Positions 5,344 through 6,524 of a stretch of 6,524 bases of DNA are shown here, one piece after another. The stretch is from an uncultured Sutterella sp. (lineage in GTDB: Bacteria > Pseudomonadota > Gammaproteobacteria > Burkholderiales > Burkholderiaceae_F). Position 1 is the stretch's first letter, and each line of letters begins with the position of its first letter. The stretch covers positions 1-6,524 of the forward strand of contig CAJJMF010000143.1 in the NCBI GenBank assembly GCA_905192805.1. Direction: 5' to 3'. The translations under genes and the position numbers were made by a program. The notes below the pieces were generated by a model. The model saw only the letters and a list, made by a program, of their open reading frames with translations, made no database searches and was not told the origin of the DNA.

Positions 5344-5416
5344 GCCAAGACGGTGACGTCTAACGCCCCGACTTGGCTAGGTATGGTGGGGGGACACCCC
5401 CGAACGTGAACACCTA
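5344..5416 (+). promoter_or_regulatory. potentially structured RNA leader before the first small paralogue
   Basis: GCCAA (5344-5348) pairs with TTGGC (5373-5377), enclosing GACG-GTGA-CGTC (5349-5360) with a GNRA-type loop. Directly after it TAGGT (5378-5382) pairs with ACCTA (5412-5416), enclosing a GGGGG/CCCCC hairpin (5388-5401). The fold ends one base before the Shine-Dalgarno AGGAG (5418-5422). The helices abut, so they could stack. No known riboswitch class is recognised; the individual stems are short and the region is GC-rich, so chance is a real alternative. Confidence 0.35.
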
Positions 5417-5431
5417 CAGGAGAAGAGCACT

Positions 5432-5641
5432 ATGCCAGCGACTATATTGACTAAGGAAGAATTTAAAAAGCGCTATGGCTCGATGGGCACCACGATTTCG
5501 ACGGTTTCGCCTTACGAAAATGCGCGTCGAATGCTCGTGTATTGCTTAAAAAAGGAAACCGATCCTGCCAAACGGGCTGAGTTGGAAAAAGCGATTAAAG
5601 ACCAAGAAGCCTTGATTCGCCGCTTGGGCATTCACTGCTAG
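5432..5641 (+). CDS. small hypothetical protein, paralogue 1 (69 aa, ends in GIHC)
   Basis: I do not recognise a family. ATG 5432 follows AGGAG (5418-5422) by 9 nt. The 69 residues appear to form a short N-terminal strand (ATIL), a helix with TKEEFKKRYG (7-16), a Thr/Ser-rich loop MGTTISTVSPYENARR (18-33), and a charged helical hairpin to the end, with DPAKRAELEKAIKDQEALIRR (44-64) as second helix. There is no signal peptide or membrane span; it is probably cytoplasmic. The C-terminal residue is Cys69, kept in the downstream copy, and this copy also has Cys38. It matches paralogue 2 at 54 of 69 positions; residues 18-33 and 42-69 are identical. The two genes are in the same direction, 72 bp apart, so co-transcription is likely. 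Confidence 0.75.
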   Translation: MPATILTKEEFKKRYGSMGTTISTVSPYENARRMLVYCLKKETDPAKRAELEKAIKDQEALIRRLGIHC

Positions 5642-5643
5642 GA

Positions 5644-5687
5644 GGGCGCACCGCACGCCACACACCGTGCAGCGTGAAGGAGCGCCT
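5644..5687 (+). promoter_or_regulatory. hairpin between the two small paralogues
   Basis: GGGCGC (5644-5649) pairs with GCGCCT (5682-5687, one G-U), enclosing GCACG (5653-5657) with CGTGC (5666-5670). No T run follows, so it is not an intrinsic terminator. It could stabilise the upstream message or modulate reading of the second gene, whose ribosome site starts 15 nt later. Confidence 0.35.
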
Positions 5688-5713
5688 AATCATCATGCTT
5701 TGAGGAGATAACG

Positions 5714-5923
5714 ATGGAAGTCATTGTCATCACGAAAGAAGAAGCGTTGAAGCGTTTTGGTCCGATGGGCACCACGATTTCGACGGTTTCGCCCTACGAA
5801 AATGCGCGACGCTCGTTGATTCGTGGGTTAGCACGAGAAACCGATCCCGCCAAACGGGCCGAGTTGGAAAAAGCGATTAAAGACCAAGAAGCCCTGATTC
5901 GCCGCTTAGGGATTCACTGCTAG
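5714..5923 (+). CDS. small hypothetical protein, paralogue 2 (69 aa, ends in GIHC)
   Basis: This is the second copy of the unrecognised 69-residue family. ATG 5714 follows GAGGAG (5702-5707) by 6 nt. The predicted layout is the same as in copy 1: strand VIVI, helix TKEEALKRFG, loop MGTTISTVSPYENARR, helical hairpin, C-terminal GIHC. Fifteen residues differ, all in residues 2-17 and 34-41; the other blocks are identical in protein and nearly so in DNA (five synonymous changes in the last 87 bp including the stop). The middle segment changes from MLVYCLKK to SLIRGLAR, losing the internal Cys and gaining positive charge. The length is unchanged, with no frameshift, so both copies look functional. 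The stop lies 9 bp from the stop of the convergent rluA. Confidence 0.75.
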   Translation: MEVIVITKEEALKRFGPMGTTISTVSPYENARRSLIRGLARETDPAKRAELEKAIKDQEALIRRLGIHC

Positions 5924-5932
5924 AGGGAAATC

Positions 5933-6523
5933 CTAGAAAAGCGGAAAGTCCGCCGGGGCTTCAAACGTCATCACCTCGCCCGTTTCGGGGTGGGGGAGCG
6001 TGAGCTGCTCGGCATGTAAGCAAAGCCGCGTGGCGCGCGACTCCCCGCGCAACCCTAAGGGACCGTAAAACGGATCCCCGTCAATCGCCTGGCCTAGCCC
6101 TGCGGCATGCGCACAGTGCACGCGCAACTGGTGAGTGCGTCCTGTATCCGGGTAAAGCGCCACCACCGTTTTACGTTGCCCACTGGGCATCACCTCGTGG
6201 CGCAACACTTCTACCGTGGTTTCGGAGGGTTTTCCCCCTTCGGATTCGGGAAGCACACATTGACGGGGTCGATCCGACTGGTTAAGCGCCAAGGGTAGCA
6301 CAACGCGCGTATCGCCACCGAGGTATTCGCCACTTAATCGGGCGACATAGCGCTTCATCGCGATCCCTTCACGAAACGTTTCATGGAGCACTTTTTCGGC
6401 TTCGGGCGTTTTGGCAAAAAGCATCACGCCCGAGGTGTCCATGTCGAGACGGTGCACCACACGCAGGCGTCGCTCCGCGTTTTCCAAAATCGCTTTAGCG
6501 GAGGTTTTCTCCCGAATGCCAGG
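5933..6523 (-). CDS. rluA: RluA-family pseudouridine synthase, 5' end outside window
   Basis: The frame is open to the window edge, so the N-terminus is missing; a TTG at 6487 lies inside the gene and is not the start, because the 12 codons upstream read on as family-like sequence. The visible 196 residues include the catalytic motif HRLDMDTSG with its active-site Asp, then FREGIAMKRYVARLSG, the RPRQC...GKPSETTVEV segment, GRTHQLRVHCAHAAG, IDGDPFYGP, LCLHAEQLTLPHP and the C-terminal MTFEAPADFPLF. These match E. coli RluA more closely than RluB-F or TruC. RluA isomerises uridine to pseudouridine at 23S rRNA U746 and tRNA U32 in the cytoplasm. It needs no cofactor. Exact targets here are inferred. 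The gene converges on the small paralogues with a 9-bp gap between stops. Confidence 0.85.
   Translation of the reverse strand, partial: PGIREKTSAKAILENAERRLRVVHRLDMDTSGVMLFAKTPEAEKVLHETFREGIAMKRYVARLSGEYLGGDTRVVLPLALNQSDRPRQCVLPESEGGKPSETTVEVLRHEVMPSGQRKTVVALYPDTGRTHQLRVHCAHAAGLGQAIDGDPFYGPLGLRGESRATRLCLHAEQLTLPHPETGEVMTFEAPADFPLF
5937..5953 (-). terminator. possible terminator overlapping the 3' end of rluA
   Basis: Read on the minus strand, GCGGA (5953-5949) and TCCGC (5945-5941) form a 5-bp stem with a 3-nt loop, followed by four T (5940-5937) and then the stop codon TAG. The stem is short and lies inside the last codons, so this is a weak call; no other minus-strand terminator is obvious here. 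Confidence 0.3.
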
Positions 6524-6524
6524 G

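Larger units (their letters stand above)
5144..5431. other. divergent intergenic region between the repeat protein and the small paralogues
   Basis: This 288-bp region contains no supported gene. From left to right it holds the repeat-protein ribosome site and possible promoter, the 13-bp tandem repeat, a GC-rich CGCGG/CCGCG stem (5243-5261), a weak plus-strand -10 (TATGCT, 5329-5334, no good -35), and the potentially structured leader at 5344-5416. Confidence 0.5.
5432..5923 (+). repeat. tandem gene duplication (two 210-bp copies, offset 282 bp)
   Basis: The two reading frames align without gaps. Near-identical DNA covers codons 18-33 and 42-stop, while codons 2-17 and 34-41 differ in both silent and amino-acid-changing positions. 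The flanking 72-bp spacer shows no clear similarity to the leader of copy 1 apart from the ribosome site. Confidence 0.9.

Noticed and set aside
5695..5703. Mini-ORF ATG-CTT-TGA just before the second small gene
   Set aside because: Two codons overlapping the Shine-Dalgarno; it has no ribosome site of its own and such triplets are expected by chance.

Overview
The window looks like part of a chromosome of a Gram-negative proteobacterium, most likely a betaproteobacterium of the Burkholderiales and perhaps the Sutterellaceae. This rests on three things: a proteobacterial-type RluA, a Tat-exported fumarate-reductase-like flavoprotein paired with a divergent LysR regulator (an arrangement I recall as common in Sutterellaceae), and GC-rich genes separated by AT-rich spacers. 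The placement is inference; there is no rRNA or tRNA to confirm it. I see no mobile element, CRISPR array or phage gene.

Left part (1-3650). A possible gene end (1-99, +) is followed by an intrinsic terminator for the minus strand (117-168). That terminator closes the flavoprotein gene (236-1804, -). A long AT-rich spacer (1805-2497) with inverted and direct repeats separates it from the divergent LysR-type regulator (2498-3541, +). Two of the dyads contain the T-N11-A form bound by LysR proteins, one of them next to the regulator's own -10. The simplest reading is a substrate-responsive regulator controlling itself and an exported flavin reductase or dehydrogenase. The flavoprotein has no haem motif and no electron partner in the window.

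Middle part (3541-5431). Two opposing intrinsic terminators sit in the 118-bp convergent gap after lysR. Next come two minus-strand genes: an unrecognised cytoplasmic 273-residue protein with its own promoter, and a 175-residue, probably exported protein whose C-terminal half is six copies of a 17-residue YDAQGRYxGRTDANG-type repeat. Upstream of the latter is a 13-bp tandem repeat next to a possible promoter.

Right part (5432-6524). Two tandem 69-residue paralogues of unknown function share two nearly unchanged blocks, diverge elsewhere, and both end in Gly-Ile-His-Cys. Each is preceded by a potentially structured RNA segment and a good Shine-Dalgarno. They converge, with a 9-bp gap, on the 3' end of an rluA pseudouridine synthase gene whose start lies beyond the window edge. 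The small paralogue pair and the repeat protein are the least explained parts of the window.
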